A DNA stretch of 6,929 nt from Armatimonadota bacterium (GTDB lineage Bacteria; Sysuimicrobiota; Sysuimicrobiia; Sysuimicrobiales; Kaftiobacteriaceae): the NCBI GenBank assembly GCA_020028535.1, contig JAIBHM010000119.1:1-6929 (forward strand), given 5' to 3'. Each line of letters opens with the position of its first letter. The first letter of the stretch is position 1. Shown piece after piece: positions 1-6,929 of the stretch. The notes beneath the pieces are model-generated. The model did not search any database, had not been told where the DNA came from, and worked only from the letters and a program-made list of their open reading frames with translations. Both the position numbers and the translations under genes were made by a program.

Positions 1-1844
<1,844 letters not shown>

Positions 1845-1854
1845 CCGGCATCCC

Positions 1855-1860
1855 AGGAGG
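1855..1860 (+). promoter_or_regulatory. Ribosome binding site of the aminotransferase gene
   Basis: A perfect AGGAGG, followed by a further G, ends 7 bases before ATG 1868. It fixes the start of the aminotransferase and suggests efficient independent initiation just after the uvrA stop at 1842-1844. Confidence 0.85.
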
Positions 1861-1867
1861 GTCTCCC

Positions 1868-2983
1868 ATGAAGATCGATCGCTTCGAGATGGAGCGGTTC
1901 CAGTCGACGTGGGAGAATACGGTCCAGTACAACCTCTCTGAAAGCGGCATCCACCCGCTGACGCTCGCCGGTCTCGTCGACCACAGCTGGTTCCAGGAAG
2001 TCCTCTCGCACGAACCCCTCGGCTACGGCTACACCAACGGCAGCGAGGCCCTGCGCAAGGAAATCGCGGGCCTGTACCACGGGGCAGGGTACGAGAACGT
2101 GCTGGTGACGTGTGGCGCGGCCGAGGCCAACTTTCTCACCACCTGGGCGCTGCTCGAGCCCGGCGATGAAGCTGTGGTGATGCTCCCCAACTACATGCAG
2201 GTGCCCCTCCTGGTCCGCGGCTGGACCGGCGAAGCCACGGAGTGGTGGCTCCGCCGCGACAACGGCCGATGGGCTCCGCGCGCGGAGGAGCTGGACCGGC
2301 TCGTCACGCCCAGGACCAAGGCGATCTTCGTGTGCCATCCCAACAATCCGACCGGGGCCGTGCTCTCGGTGGAGACCATGAATGCGGTATGCGATGCGGC
2401 GGAACGCGTGAACGCCTGGATCGTCGCAGACGAAGTCTACCGCGGCGCCGAGCGCGACAACCATCCCACACCATCGTTCTGGGACCGGTACCCAAGGGTC
2501 GTGGTCACCGGCGGCCTGTCCAAGGCGTACGGCCTGCCCGGCCTGCGCATCGGATGGATCATCGCCCCCCACGACCTGGTAGAGACACTGTGGGCCTACC
2601 ATGACTACACCACGATCGCGCCGGCATTCCTCAGCGACCGGCTGGCGCTCGCGGCGCTGACGCCGCGTACCCGTCAGCGCCTCCAGCTCCGGACCCAGCA
2701 GATCATGACCGAGAATCTGAAGCTGCTCACCGCGTGGGCGGGAGACCTGGAGGAGGAGCTCTCCTGGGTGCCGCCTCAGGCGGGGGCGATCGCGTTCTTC
2801 CGGTATCGCGCGTCGGTGAACTCCTCCCAACTGGCGGAGCGCCTGCGCAAGGAGCAGAGCGTGCTCGTCGTCCCCGGCGATCACTTCAAGATGGATGGGC
2901 ACTTCCGGCTCGGCTTCGGCGTGGAGCAGCACACGCTGGAAGAGGGCCTCTCCCGCATCGGCCACTTGCTCCGTTCGCTATGA
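1868..2983 (+). CDS. Fold-type-I PLP-dependent aminotransferase (class I/II)
   Basis: A 371-residue cytoplasmic enzyme of the aspartate-aminotransferase superfamily, near the usual family length. Visible: TCGAAEA at 81-87 (PLP phosphate-binding loop position), HPNNPTG at 157-163 with the ring-contacting Asn160, DEVYRG at 188-193 (Asp188 pairs with the pyridine nitrogen, Tyr191), SKAYGLPGLRIGW at 218-230 with Schiff-base Lys219 and phosphate-binding Arg227, and FRLGF at 346-350 with Arg347 in the place of the substrate-carboxylate Arg. The catalytic set is therefore complete. The substrate cannot be read from sequence; the N-terminal block ending NLSESGIHPLTL resembles a subgroup sometimes labelled aspartate aminotransferase or capreomycidine-synthase-like. 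ATG 1868 is chosen for its perfect ribosome site. The gene sits between uvrA and uvrC, with gaps of 23 and 13 bp, so it is probably in their operon although no aminotransferase is known in excision repair. Confidence 0.93.
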   Translation: MKIDRFEMERFQSTWENTVQYNLSESGIHPLTLAGLVDHSWFQEVLSHEPLGYGYTNGSEALRKEIAGLYHGAGYENVLVTCGAAEANFLTTWALLEPGDEAVVMLPNYMQVPLLVRGWTGEATEWWLRRDNGRWAPRAEELDRLVTPRTKAIFVCHPNNPTGAVLSVETMNAVCDAAERVNAWIVADEVYRGAERDNHPTPSFWDRYPRVVVTGGLSKAYGLPGLRIGWIIAPHDLVETLWAYHDYTTIAPAFLSDRLALAALTPRTRQRLQLRTQQIMTENLKLLTAWAGDLEEELSWVPPQAGAIAFFRYRASVNSSQLAERLRKEQSVLVVPGDHFKMDGHFRLGFGVEQHTLEEGLSRIGHLLRSL

Positions 2984-2996
2984 TAGTCTCGGAGCT

Positions 2997-4877
2997 GTGG
3001 CCCTGGCCAACCTGGAAGAAAAGCTAAAACTCGTCCCTGCCCGCCCCGGCGTGTACCTGATGATGGACGCCGCGGGCCGCGTGGTTTACGTCGGCAAAGC
3101 CGCCTCACTGCGCAACCGGGTCCGCCAGTACTTCCAGGACAGCGGACATCTGGATAACGTGCGGATCCGTCACCTGATGGGCCGCATTACCGACTTCGAG
3201 GTCATCGCCTGCGAGAACGAGGTCGAAGCCCTCCTCCTCGAGACGAACCTGATCAAGCGTCACCGGCCTGCCTACAACGTGCGCATGGCGGACGACAAGG
3301 CGTTCCCCTACGTGAAGATCACCAACGAGCCTTATCCGAAGATTCTCATGACCCGGCGGGTGGTCCGCGACGGCGCGCGTTACTTCGGGCCGTACCCCTA
3401 CCACGAGCCCAAGCTCGTGCGCCGCACCATCCGCACCATCCGCAAGCTCTTCAAGCTGCGATCGTGCAACATCGAGATCACGCGCGACCTCCCGCGCCCG
3501 TGCCTGGACTACTACATCGGCCAGTGCACCGCGCCGTGCGTCTCGTGGGGCGCCACCGCGGAGGCGTACGCCGAGCAGGTCCGCCAGGCCGGGTTGTTCC
3601 TGGGGGGCAAACAGGAGTCGCTGCTGGACGAGCTGCGGCGGGAAATGGAGCAGGCCGCTGCGGCGATGGAGTTCGAGCGCGCCGCCCAGCTGCGCGACCA
3701 GATCCAGGCGATGGACGCGATCTACGAGAAGCAGCGCATTGCGAGCGTCGGGCTGGAGGACCGGGACGTCGCCGCGGTGGCGCAGGCGGGCAATCTGGCC
3801 TGTGTGCAGATGTTCTTCATCCGCCAGGGAAAGATGCAGGGCCAGGAGCACTTCATTCTTGAGGGGGCGTCCGGCGTCGGCACCGGGGAGATCCTGCGCG
3901 AATTCCTCAAGCAGTATTATGAGGGCACGCCCGGCGTGCCGCCCGAGGTGGTGATCCAGGAGCAGATCGAAGACGCCGACCTCATCGCCGCCTGGCTGGG
4001 GGAGCGACGGGGAGGGAAGGTGGAGATCCTTGTTCCGCAGCGGGGGGACCGCAAGCGCCTCGTCGAGATGGCAGCCGAGAACGCGGCCCTGTACCTGCAG
4101 CACGAGCGCGCGCGGCGGGCCGGACTGGAAGGGGCGGCCATCAAGGAGCTCCAGGAGATCCTGGGTCTCGAGAATCCCCCGTTCAGGATCGAGGCCTACG
4201 ACATCAGCAACTTCCAGCAGGGCGAGTCCGTCGGCTCGATGGTGGTGTTCGAAGGGGGCCGGCCGCTCAAGCGCGACTACCGGCGCTTCAAGATGAAGTG
4301 GACGGAGGGTCCGAATGACTACGCCATGCTGCAGGAGATGCTGCAGAGGCGGTTCGCCTCCGGCCGCGAGGAGCAAGAGCGTCTGGACCGTGACGAGCCG
4401 GTCCGGATCAAGTGGTCGGTGCTGCCCGACCTGATCCTCATCGACGGCGGCCGCGGACAGCTCAATGCGGCGCTGGAGGTCCTTTTCGAGTACAACCACA
4501 TGATCCCGGCGGTTGGACTGGCCAAGCAGGAAGAGCTGGTCGTCACCGTCGCCAACCCCGAGCCTATCGCGTTGCCGCGCGACTCGCACTCGCTGCAGTT
4601 GCTGCAGCGGATCCGCGACGAGGCGCACCGCTTCGCCAACGCGTACCATCGCAAACTTCGCGAACGGCGCATCGTCTTCTCGGTGCTCGATGAGGTCAGG
4701 GGGATCGGGGAGAAGCGCAAGCGCGATCTGATCCGGCGGTTCGGCTCGGTCCGGGCCATTCGCCAGGCGCCGGTCGAGCACATCGCCGATGTCGTGGGTC
4801 CGAAGATGGCGCAGATCGTGGTTGATTATCTCCGCGAACACCCGGACGTCCGGTACAAAGACGAAGTCGTGCGGTGA
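2997..4877 (+). CDS. uvrC: UvrC, excinuclease ABC subunit C
   Basis: UvrC makes both incisions around a UvrB-bound lesion. From GTG 2997 it is 626 residues, normal for the family. Domains: N-terminal GIY-YIG nuclease for the 3' cut (GVY at 18-20, YVG at 31-33, Arg39, conserved EALLLE at 77-82); four cysteines at 157, 169, 177 and 181 with exactly the x11-x7-x3 spacing of the E. coli [4Fe-4S] site; UVR motif for UvrB binding at about 207-241; RNase H-like nuclease for the 5' cut with Asp402 (YDISN), Asp483 (LIDGG) and His544 (RDEAH); and tandem helix-hairpin-helix from about 563 to 616. Start choice: the frame opens further upstream (ATG 2895), but that part overlaps the aminotransferase and looks like out-of-frame noise. 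From GTG 2997 the N-terminus aligns in length with UvrC of Bacillus. The GGAG at 2991-2994 lies only 2 bases before this GTG, so the ribosome site is poor and coupling to the upstream gene's termination is likely. Confidence 0.97.
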   Translation: MALANLEEKLKLVPARPGVYLMMDAAGRVVYVGKAASLRNRVRQYFQDSGHLDNVRIRHLMGRITDFEVIACENEVEALLLETNLIKRHRPAYNVRMADDKAFPYVKITNEPYPKILMTRRVVRDGARYFGPYPYHEPKLVRRTIRTIRKLFKLRSCNIEITRDLPRPCLDYYIGQCTAPCVSWGATAEAYAEQVRQAGLFLGGKQESLLDELRREMEQAAAAMEFERAAQLRDQIQAMDAIYEKQRIASVGLEDRDVAAVAQAGNLACVQMFFIRQGKMQGQEHFILEGASGVGTGEILREFLKQYYEGTPGVPPEVVIQEQIEDADLIAAWLGERRGGKVEILVPQRGDRKRLVEMAAENAALYLQHERARRAGLEGAAIKELQEILGLENPPFRIEAYDISNFQQGESVGSMVVFEGGRPLKRDYRRFKMKWTEGPNDYAMLQEMLQRRFASGREEQERLDRDEPVRIKWSVLPDLILIDGGRGQLNAALEVLFEYNHMIPAVGLAKQEELVVTVANPEPIALPRDSHSLQLLQRIRDEAHRFANAYHRKLRERRIVFSVLDEVRGIGEKRKRDLIRRFGSVRAIRQAPVEHIADVVGPKMAQIVVDYLREHPDVRYKDEVVR

Positions 4878-4910
4878 GCAAGACGTCGCGGTAGAGACTC
4901 CTCGCTCCAC

Positions 4911-5591
4911 GTGAGAGCACGAGCCTGGTTGGCCGTTGCTGTCGCTGCGGCGCTTGGCTCCGGCTGCGCTTCCCCTGCGTCAATCAGTTGGCTGCCCGAC
5001 GACCTCGTGGTCGTCGTTCCGCCCAACGGTTTCCGGAGCACCGGCGTCGAAGTGCTGCGCTCGCAGAATGCGGCAGAGGTCAGCCTGCATCTGTCTCCTT
5101 CGGTCCGCCCCTATGTTCGCATGACGCCGGACGCACTCCCCGCTTCCGGCCCGTCTGCCACCCGGATCCGGCTGGACGTGAGCCTGCCGGAGGCCGTCCG
5201 TCCGGGGGTGATCCTCACCGGTGTCGTAGACGCGAGGGTGGGGAGAAGAATCCTTGGCCGCCTCACCGTGACGATTCAGACCCCACGCTCAACGCCCGAG
5301 GGCACCCTCGAAAGTCTCCGCGCCGCGATAGAGGCCCGCGACCCGGCCGGCTATGCGAATCAGTTCGTCCCGGAGCGACGTCAACGGCAGCGCGACGTGT
5401 TTGGAACTCTGGCCGATCGGGCACTTGACACGCTTTCCGACGGAGTGCGGACCGCAGAGCTGGAGTCGATGAGCGACGATGGCACGTCGGCACGCTACCG
5501 GATCGTCGTCCGTCTCGGACCCGACCGGACCGAAACCCTGCTGACTCTGCGGCGAGGCTCCGACGGGATCTGGAGGCTTCTCGGCTTCTGA
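4911..5591 (+). CDS. Predicted exported lipoprotein-like protein with NTF2-like C-terminal region
   Basis: I do not recognise a named family for the whole 226 residues. The N-terminus is a secretion signal: Arg2 and Arg4, a hydrophobic run at 5-16, then LGSGC with Cys19. That is a weak lipobox (Gly at -3, Leu at -4), so it may be a lipoprotein or a secreted protein. Residues 30-125 are rich in predicted beta strands without motifs I know. From about 127 to the end (TPEGTLESLRAAIEARD... through ...GIWRLLGF) the layout resembles NTF2/SnoaL-like or DUF4878-type domains: an initial helix pair, then beta strands ending in a Trp-containing strand. GTG 4911 is the only start in this frame after the uvrC stop, which lies in the same frame; the ribosome site is weak. 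It begins 33 bp after uvrC and could be transcribed with it. A cell-envelope role is inferred only from the signal. Confidence 0.7.
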   Translation: MRARAWLAVAVAAALGSGCASPASISWLPDDLVVVVPPNGFRSTGVEVLRSQNAAEVSLHLSPSVRPYVRMTPDALPASGPSATRIRLDVSLPEAVRPGVILTGVVDARVGRRILGRLTVTIQTPRSTPEGTLESLRAAIEARDPAGYANQFVPERRQRQRDVFGTLADRALDTLSDGVRTAELESMSDDGTSARYRIVVRLGPDRTETLLTLRRGSDGIWRLLGF

Positions 5592-5614
5592 CGTCGCCGC
5601 GGCGGCACGGATAC

Positions 5615-5643
5615 TTGACAGCGCGCGCTGCCACGATTAGTAT
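5615..5643 (+). promoter_or_regulatory. Sigma70-type promoter of the antitoxin/ogt unit
   Basis: A perfect -35 TTGACA at 5615-5620, a 17-base spacer and TAGTAT at 5638-5643 (4 of 6 matches to TATAAT). It sits in the only long gap between the lipoprotein gene and the next start. The spacer begins with a perfect 10-base palindrome, AGCGCGCGCT (5620-5629). Transcription should start near 5650, inside the repeat described next. Confidence 0.65.
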
Positions 5644-5662
5644 AGCCATTAAAATAGCTATT
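5642..5662 (+). promoter_or_regulatory. Putative antitoxin operator (ATAGCYATT repeat and palindrome)
   Basis: ATAGCCATT (5642-5650) and ATAGCTATT (5654-5662) are direct copies 12 bases apart differing at one base. The second copy lies within the perfect 10-base palindrome AATAGCTATT (5653-5662), and the two copies also form a near-perfect inverted repeat. The AT-rich block overlaps the end of the -10 element and the expected transcription start. Phd/YefM antitoxins repress their own promoters by binding such short palindromes, so this is the likely operator of the following reading frame; the binding is inferred. Confidence 0.55.
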
Positions 5663-5665
5663 ATC

Positions 5666-5671
5666 TGGAGG
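5666..5671 (+). promoter_or_regulatory. Ribosome binding site of the antitoxin-like frame
   Basis: TGGAGG ends 5 bases before ATG 5677. It is much better than anything before the Ogt TTG at 5834, so ribosomes should enter this transcript in the antitoxin frame. Confidence 0.7.
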
Positions 5672-5676
5672 CCACC

Positions 5677-5775
5677 ATGCGCGTCGTCAACACAGTCGAG
5701 CTCAAGAACAGGACGAATGAGGTGCTGCGGGATGTCGTCGCCGGCGAGCCGGCGATCGTGACGCTGCACGGCAAA
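5677..5775 (+). pseudogene. N-terminal remnant of a Phd/YefM-family antitoxin
   Basis: The first 33 codons, MRVVNTVELKNRTNEVLRDV ending in IVTLHGK, match the Phd/YefM (prevent-host-death) pattern: an N-terminal strand, a helix with ELKNR/NEVL, then the strand VT-x-HGK. Family members normally continue P-x-A-x-L and a further 40-50 residues. Here HGK is followed by Cys-Arg-Arg-Trp and Gly/Ala/Arg-rich sequence typical of an out-of-frame GC-rich reading. The frame stays open to a stop at 6376-6378, but from about 5834 it runs antisense-in-phase across ogt, so that part is not real protein. Promoter, operator and ribosome site are intact. No toxin gene follows. One-base removal near 5776 would join this frame to the Ogt frame. 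It may be a decayed orphan antitoxin, or the N-terminal module of an antitoxin-Ogt fusion broken by a frameshift or base error. Confidence 0.65.
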
Positions 5776-5833
5776 TGCCGGCGATGGACGGCCGGGGCGG
5801 CAGGCGTCTCGCGGCCCCTGGCGTTTCACCTCT

Positions 5834-6334
5834 TTGTCCACCCCCCTCGGAGACGTGTACATTGCCTACAGCGCCCTGGGCGTGACGTTTGTGGATCTTG
5901 CCGCAGACGATGCCGCATTTGCGCGCGCCTTCCGCCGCCGTTTTGCGGTAGAGGCGACCCGCGAGCCGCACCCGGCGCCGAAGCTGCTGGCGCTCTTGCG
6001 CGCTTTCTTCGTGGATTTCAAATCGTTCCGCGGTCCCGTGGATCTCTCGCTGGTCGGTCCGTTCCAGCGCCGTGTGCTCGAGCAGCTGCGACGCATCCCG
6101 CGGGGGGAAGTGCGAACCTACCGCGACATCGCGCGCGAGATCGGACAGCCGGGGGCGACGCGCGCCGTAGGGACCGCGTGCGCACGGAATCCGGTTCCGC
6201 TCATCGTCCCGTGCCATCGCGTCGTCCGCAGCGACGGCACACTGGGCGGGTACTCGCTTCGAGGCGGTATCGCCCTCAAGCAGCAGTTGCTCGAGCGCGA
6301 AGGGGTTGCCCGCAGCCGGTTGCGCGTCTCATAG
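5834..6334 (+). CDS. ogt: Methylated-DNA--protein-cysteine S-methyltransferase (O6-alkylguanine-DNA alkyltransferase)
   Basis: A suicide repair protein that moves the alkyl group from O6-alkylguanine to its own cysteine, reversing the lesion in one step. From TTG 5834 it has 166 residues, within the Ogt/MGMT range. Visible: N-terminal strand STPLGDVYIAYS, winged-helix region FQRRVLEQLRRIPRGEVRTY with Tyr96, arginine finger Arg110 (GATRAVG), Asn119, active site PCHRV at 126-130 with nucleophile Cys127 and His128, then GGYSLRGGIALKQQLLEREG. Nothing catalytic is missing. The start is uncertain: TTG is the only start codon in this frame after the stop at 5759-5761, it lacks a ribosome site, and the preceding codons (WRFTSL) already look like the Ogt strand that precedes the S/T-P-L-G motif. 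Translation may therefore begin in the antitoxin-like frame at 5677 through a frameshift. Transcription would come from the promoter at 5615. Confidence 0.93.
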   Translation: MSTPLGDVYIAYSALGVTFVDLAADDAAFARAFRRRFAVEATREPHPAPKLLALLRAFFVDFKSFRGPVDLSLVGPFQRRVLEQLRRIPRGEVRTYRDIAREIGQPGATRAVGTACARNPVPLIVPCHRVVRSDGTLGGYSLRGGIALKQQLLEREGVARSRLRVS

Positions 6335-6346
6335 ATGCTGTGTTAT

Positions 6347-6362
6347 GCGAACTAATGTTCGC
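6347..6362. promoter_or_regulatory. Putative LexA/DinR SOS box
   Basis: GCGAACTAATGTTCGC is a perfect 6-base inverted repeat around TAAT. Its core, CGAAC-N4-GTTCG at 6348-6361, is the Gram-positive (Bacillus DinR/actinobacterial) SOS-box pattern. Its centre lies about 34 bases before the clear -35 at 6389, so it does not overlap that promoter; TATATA at 6372-6377 would place a second, poor promoter's -35 on the box. LexA binding is inferred from the pattern and the repair-gene setting. Confidence 0.6.
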
Positions 6363-6388
6363 TTATGTTACTATATAGATATTTCATA

Positions 6389-6417
6389 TTGACAGAATAG
6401 AAAATTTCATTTACTAT
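6389..6417 (+). promoter_or_regulatory. Sigma70-type promoter of the small-protein/DUF2089 pair
   Basis: A perfect TTGACA at 6389-6394, 17 bases, then TACTAT at 6412-6417 (4 of 6 matches to TATAAT) in AT-rich DNA. Transcription should start around 6423-6425, about 40 bases before ATG 6464. Confidence 0.65.
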
Positions 6418-6421
6418 TACT

Positions 6422-6452
6422 CCAGTCAGAAGTATCACTATAGAAAGACTGG
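6422..6452 (+). repeat. Inverted repeat CCAGTC/GACTGG spanning the transcription start and leader
   Basis: CCAGTC at 6422-6427 and GACTGG at 6447-6452 are perfect 6-base complements, 19 bases apart. The right arm covers the first two G of the GGGGTGA ribosome site. It may be an operator straddling the start of transcription, or a leader hairpin that partly hides the ribosome site. Chance cannot be excluded at this length. Confidence 0.35.
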
Positions 6453-6457
6453 GGTGA
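6451..6457 (+). promoter_or_regulatory. Ribosome binding site of the small helical protein gene
   Basis: GGGGTGA, close to GGAGGTGA, ends 6 bases before ATG 6464 and supports that start. Confidence 0.6.
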
Positions 6458-6463
6458 ATTCAC

Positions 6464-6715
6464 ATGGGCATCGATAACAGGTTCATCCTTGAGATGATAG
6501 GCCGCCACCGATCCGAGGAAATCCTGCGTGACGCCGAAAGGGCTCGGTTGCTGCGAGAAGCGGAACTCGAAAACGAGAAGCGTCTCTGGGATCGGGTCGT
6601 TGCGTGGATAGCGGGAACCGCGCAGGCGGTCAAGGCTGCAGAGACCTCCAGCGCGTCCGAGACCGGAGGGAGGATGGCAAATGCCACAGGCGCCCGGGAA
6701 GTGCCCGGTCTGTAG
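6464..6715 (+). CDS. Small helical protein of unknown function
   Basis: I do not recognise this 83-residue protein. Residues 1-60 look like continuous charged helix with regularly placed Leu/Ile/Val (ILEMIGRHRSEEILRDAERA, then LLREAELENEKRLW), ending in a more hydrophobic WDRVVAWIAGTAQAV. The last 20 or so residues are Ser/Gly/Ala-rich and overlap the next gene, so they may be unconstrained. There is no signal peptide or cysteine. Coding is supported by the promoter, the ribosome site at 6451 and the 35-base overlap with the following gene, which implies one transcript. A helper or binding partner of the DUF2089-like protein is a reasonable guess only. Confidence 0.65.
   Translation: MGIDNRFILEMIGRHRSEEILRDAERARLLREAELENEKRLWDRVVAWIAGTAQAVKAAETSSASETGGRMANATGAREVPGL
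6665..6673 (+). promoter_or_regulatory. Ribosome binding site of the DUF2089-family gene
   Basis: GGAGGGAGG lies inside the end of the preceding gene; its last G is 7 bases before ATG 6681. It supports this start over ATG 6674, which is in the frame of the preceding gene. Confidence 0.7.
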
Positions 6716-6929
6716 CTCCGACCTCGAGGTTGTGCGACTGCAGTGCACGTCGTGCGGCACAGCCGTGGAAGGGCACTTCGAGCTCTCCAAATTCAACCGA
6801 CTCGATCCCGAGCAGCTCGGCTTTCTCGAGCTGTTCTTGAAGGCCCGCGGCAACATCAAGGAGGTTGAACGGGAGCTCGGGCTCTCGTACCCAACGGTGC
6901 GGGCGCGCCTCGACTCTCTCCTGATCACT
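6681..6929 (+). CDS. DUF2089-family zinc-ribbon/HTH protein (3' end beyond window)
   Basis: 83 codons run without a stop to the last base, so the gene continues outside the window. The N-terminus is a zinc ribbon, C8-x2-C11 and C22-x2-C25 (KCPVC...QCTSCG), followed by EGHFELSKFNRLDPEQLGFL and then a helix-turn-helix, KARGNIKEVERELGLSYPTV near 54-73. This order and the GNIKEVERELG-x-SYPTVRARLD wording are typical of the DUF2089 family, small presumed DNA-binding proteins about 85-120 residues long, so only a short C-terminal piece should be missing. The start overlaps the preceding small gene by 35 bases, so the two are probably translated together from the promoter at 6389. It could be the regulator that binds the inverted repeats in that control region; no target is known to me. 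Confidence 0.88.
   Translation, partial: MPQAPGKCPVCSSDLEVVRLQCTSCGTAVEGHFELSKFNRLDPEQLGFLELFLKARGNIKEVERELGLSYPTVRARLDSLLIT

Larger units (their letters stand above)
6335..6463 (+). promoter_or_regulatory. AT-rich intergenic control region
   Basis: Between ogt and the next start the composition flips: 47 of the 60 bases at 6361-6420 are A or T, in an otherwise strongly GC-rich window. It holds a LexA-type box, a TTGACA promoter, an inverted repeat and two copies of TTACTAT (6368-6374 and 6411-6417). No open frame of interest crosses it on either strand, and there is no convincing terminator after ogt. Confidence 0.7.

Noticed and set aside
2895..2996. An extra 34 codons at the 5' end of uvrC from ATG 2895
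   Set aside because: They overlap the 3' end of the aminotransferase in another frame, have no ribosome site and do not resemble UvrC, whose homology begins right after GTG 2997.
3105..4910. A 601-codon open frame on the - strand opposite uvrC
   Set aside because: It lies wholly antisense to a clear uvrC and its translation is rich in Arg, Leu, His and Asp with no recognisable domain. In GC-rich genes this antisense frame is often open because stop codons are rare there.
5595..5604. Palindrome CGCCGCGGCG just after the lipoprotein stop as a terminator
   Set aside because: There is no loop and no T run, and such GC palindromes are expected in this composition.
5841..5846. Run of six C as the site of the antitoxin/Ogt frameshift
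   Set aside because: Dropping one C would also join the frames, but it would destroy the STPLG motif, which reads correctly in the Ogt frame just before the run. The shift, if any, is upstream of 5834.
6347..6366. The GCGAAC/GTTCGC repeat as a rho-independent terminator for ogt
   Set aside because: The stem has only 6 pairs and no T run follows (TTATGTTAC). The SOS-box reading explains it better.
5776..6378. Continuation of the antitoxin-like frame to 6378 as a 233-residue protein
   Set aside because: From 5834 on it overlaps ogt in another frame and its sequence is a low-complexity Arg/Ala/Pro mix. Only the first ~33 codons look like a real family.

Overview
The window is about 6.9 kb of GC-rich bacterial DNA. 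All genes lie on the + strand, and third codon positions are mostly G or C. It reads as a DNA-repair neighbourhood. Three things fit a high-GC member of the Terrabacteria-like lineages (uncultured Chloroflexota, Armatimonadota, CSP1-3-like or similar): a Gram-positive-type LexA box (CGAAC-N4-GTTCG), a DUF2089-family zinc-ribbon/HTH protein, and the uvrA/uvrC arrangement. The phylum is an inference and was not tested.

Bases 1-4877 form a tight gene string. First comes the C-terminal two thirds of UvrA, cut by the window edge. After 23 bp comes a fold-type-I PLP aminotransferase with a perfect AGGAGG ribosome site. After 13 bp more comes a complete 626-residue UvrC with its GIY-YIG nuclease, four-cysteine Fe-S site, UVR motif, DDH nuclease and HhH domains all recognisable. 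UvrA (lesion recognition) and UvrC (dual incision) belong to one pathway, nucleotide excision repair. The aminotransferase between them has no known role there. A small exported protein of 226 residues with a lipoprotein-like N-terminus and an NTF2-like C-terminal part follows 33 bp after uvrC.

Bases 5592-6334 hold the oddest part. A consensus-like promoter (TTGACA-N17-TAGTAT), an ATAGCYATT repeat/palindrome and a good ribosome site lead into the first ~33 codons of a Phd/YefM (prevent-host-death) antitoxin. The antitoxin sequence then stops making sense, and another frame carries a complete O6-alkylguanine-DNA alkyltransferase (Ogt/MGMT) with PCHRV. Ogt has only a TTG start with no ribosome site, and Ogt-like sequence continues upstream of that TTG. 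This suggests an antitoxin-Ogt fusion or replacement joined through a frameshift. No toxin gene is visible.

Bases 6335-6463 are a sharply AT-rich control region with a perfect Gram-positive SOS box, a second TTGACA-N17-TACTAT promoter and an inverted repeat reaching the ribosome site. It drives a small unrecognised helical protein (83 codons) overlapped by the start of a DUF2089-family protein that runs off the window end. Direct reversal (Ogt), excision repair (UvrA/UvrC) and a putative LexA site thus lie within 7 kb.
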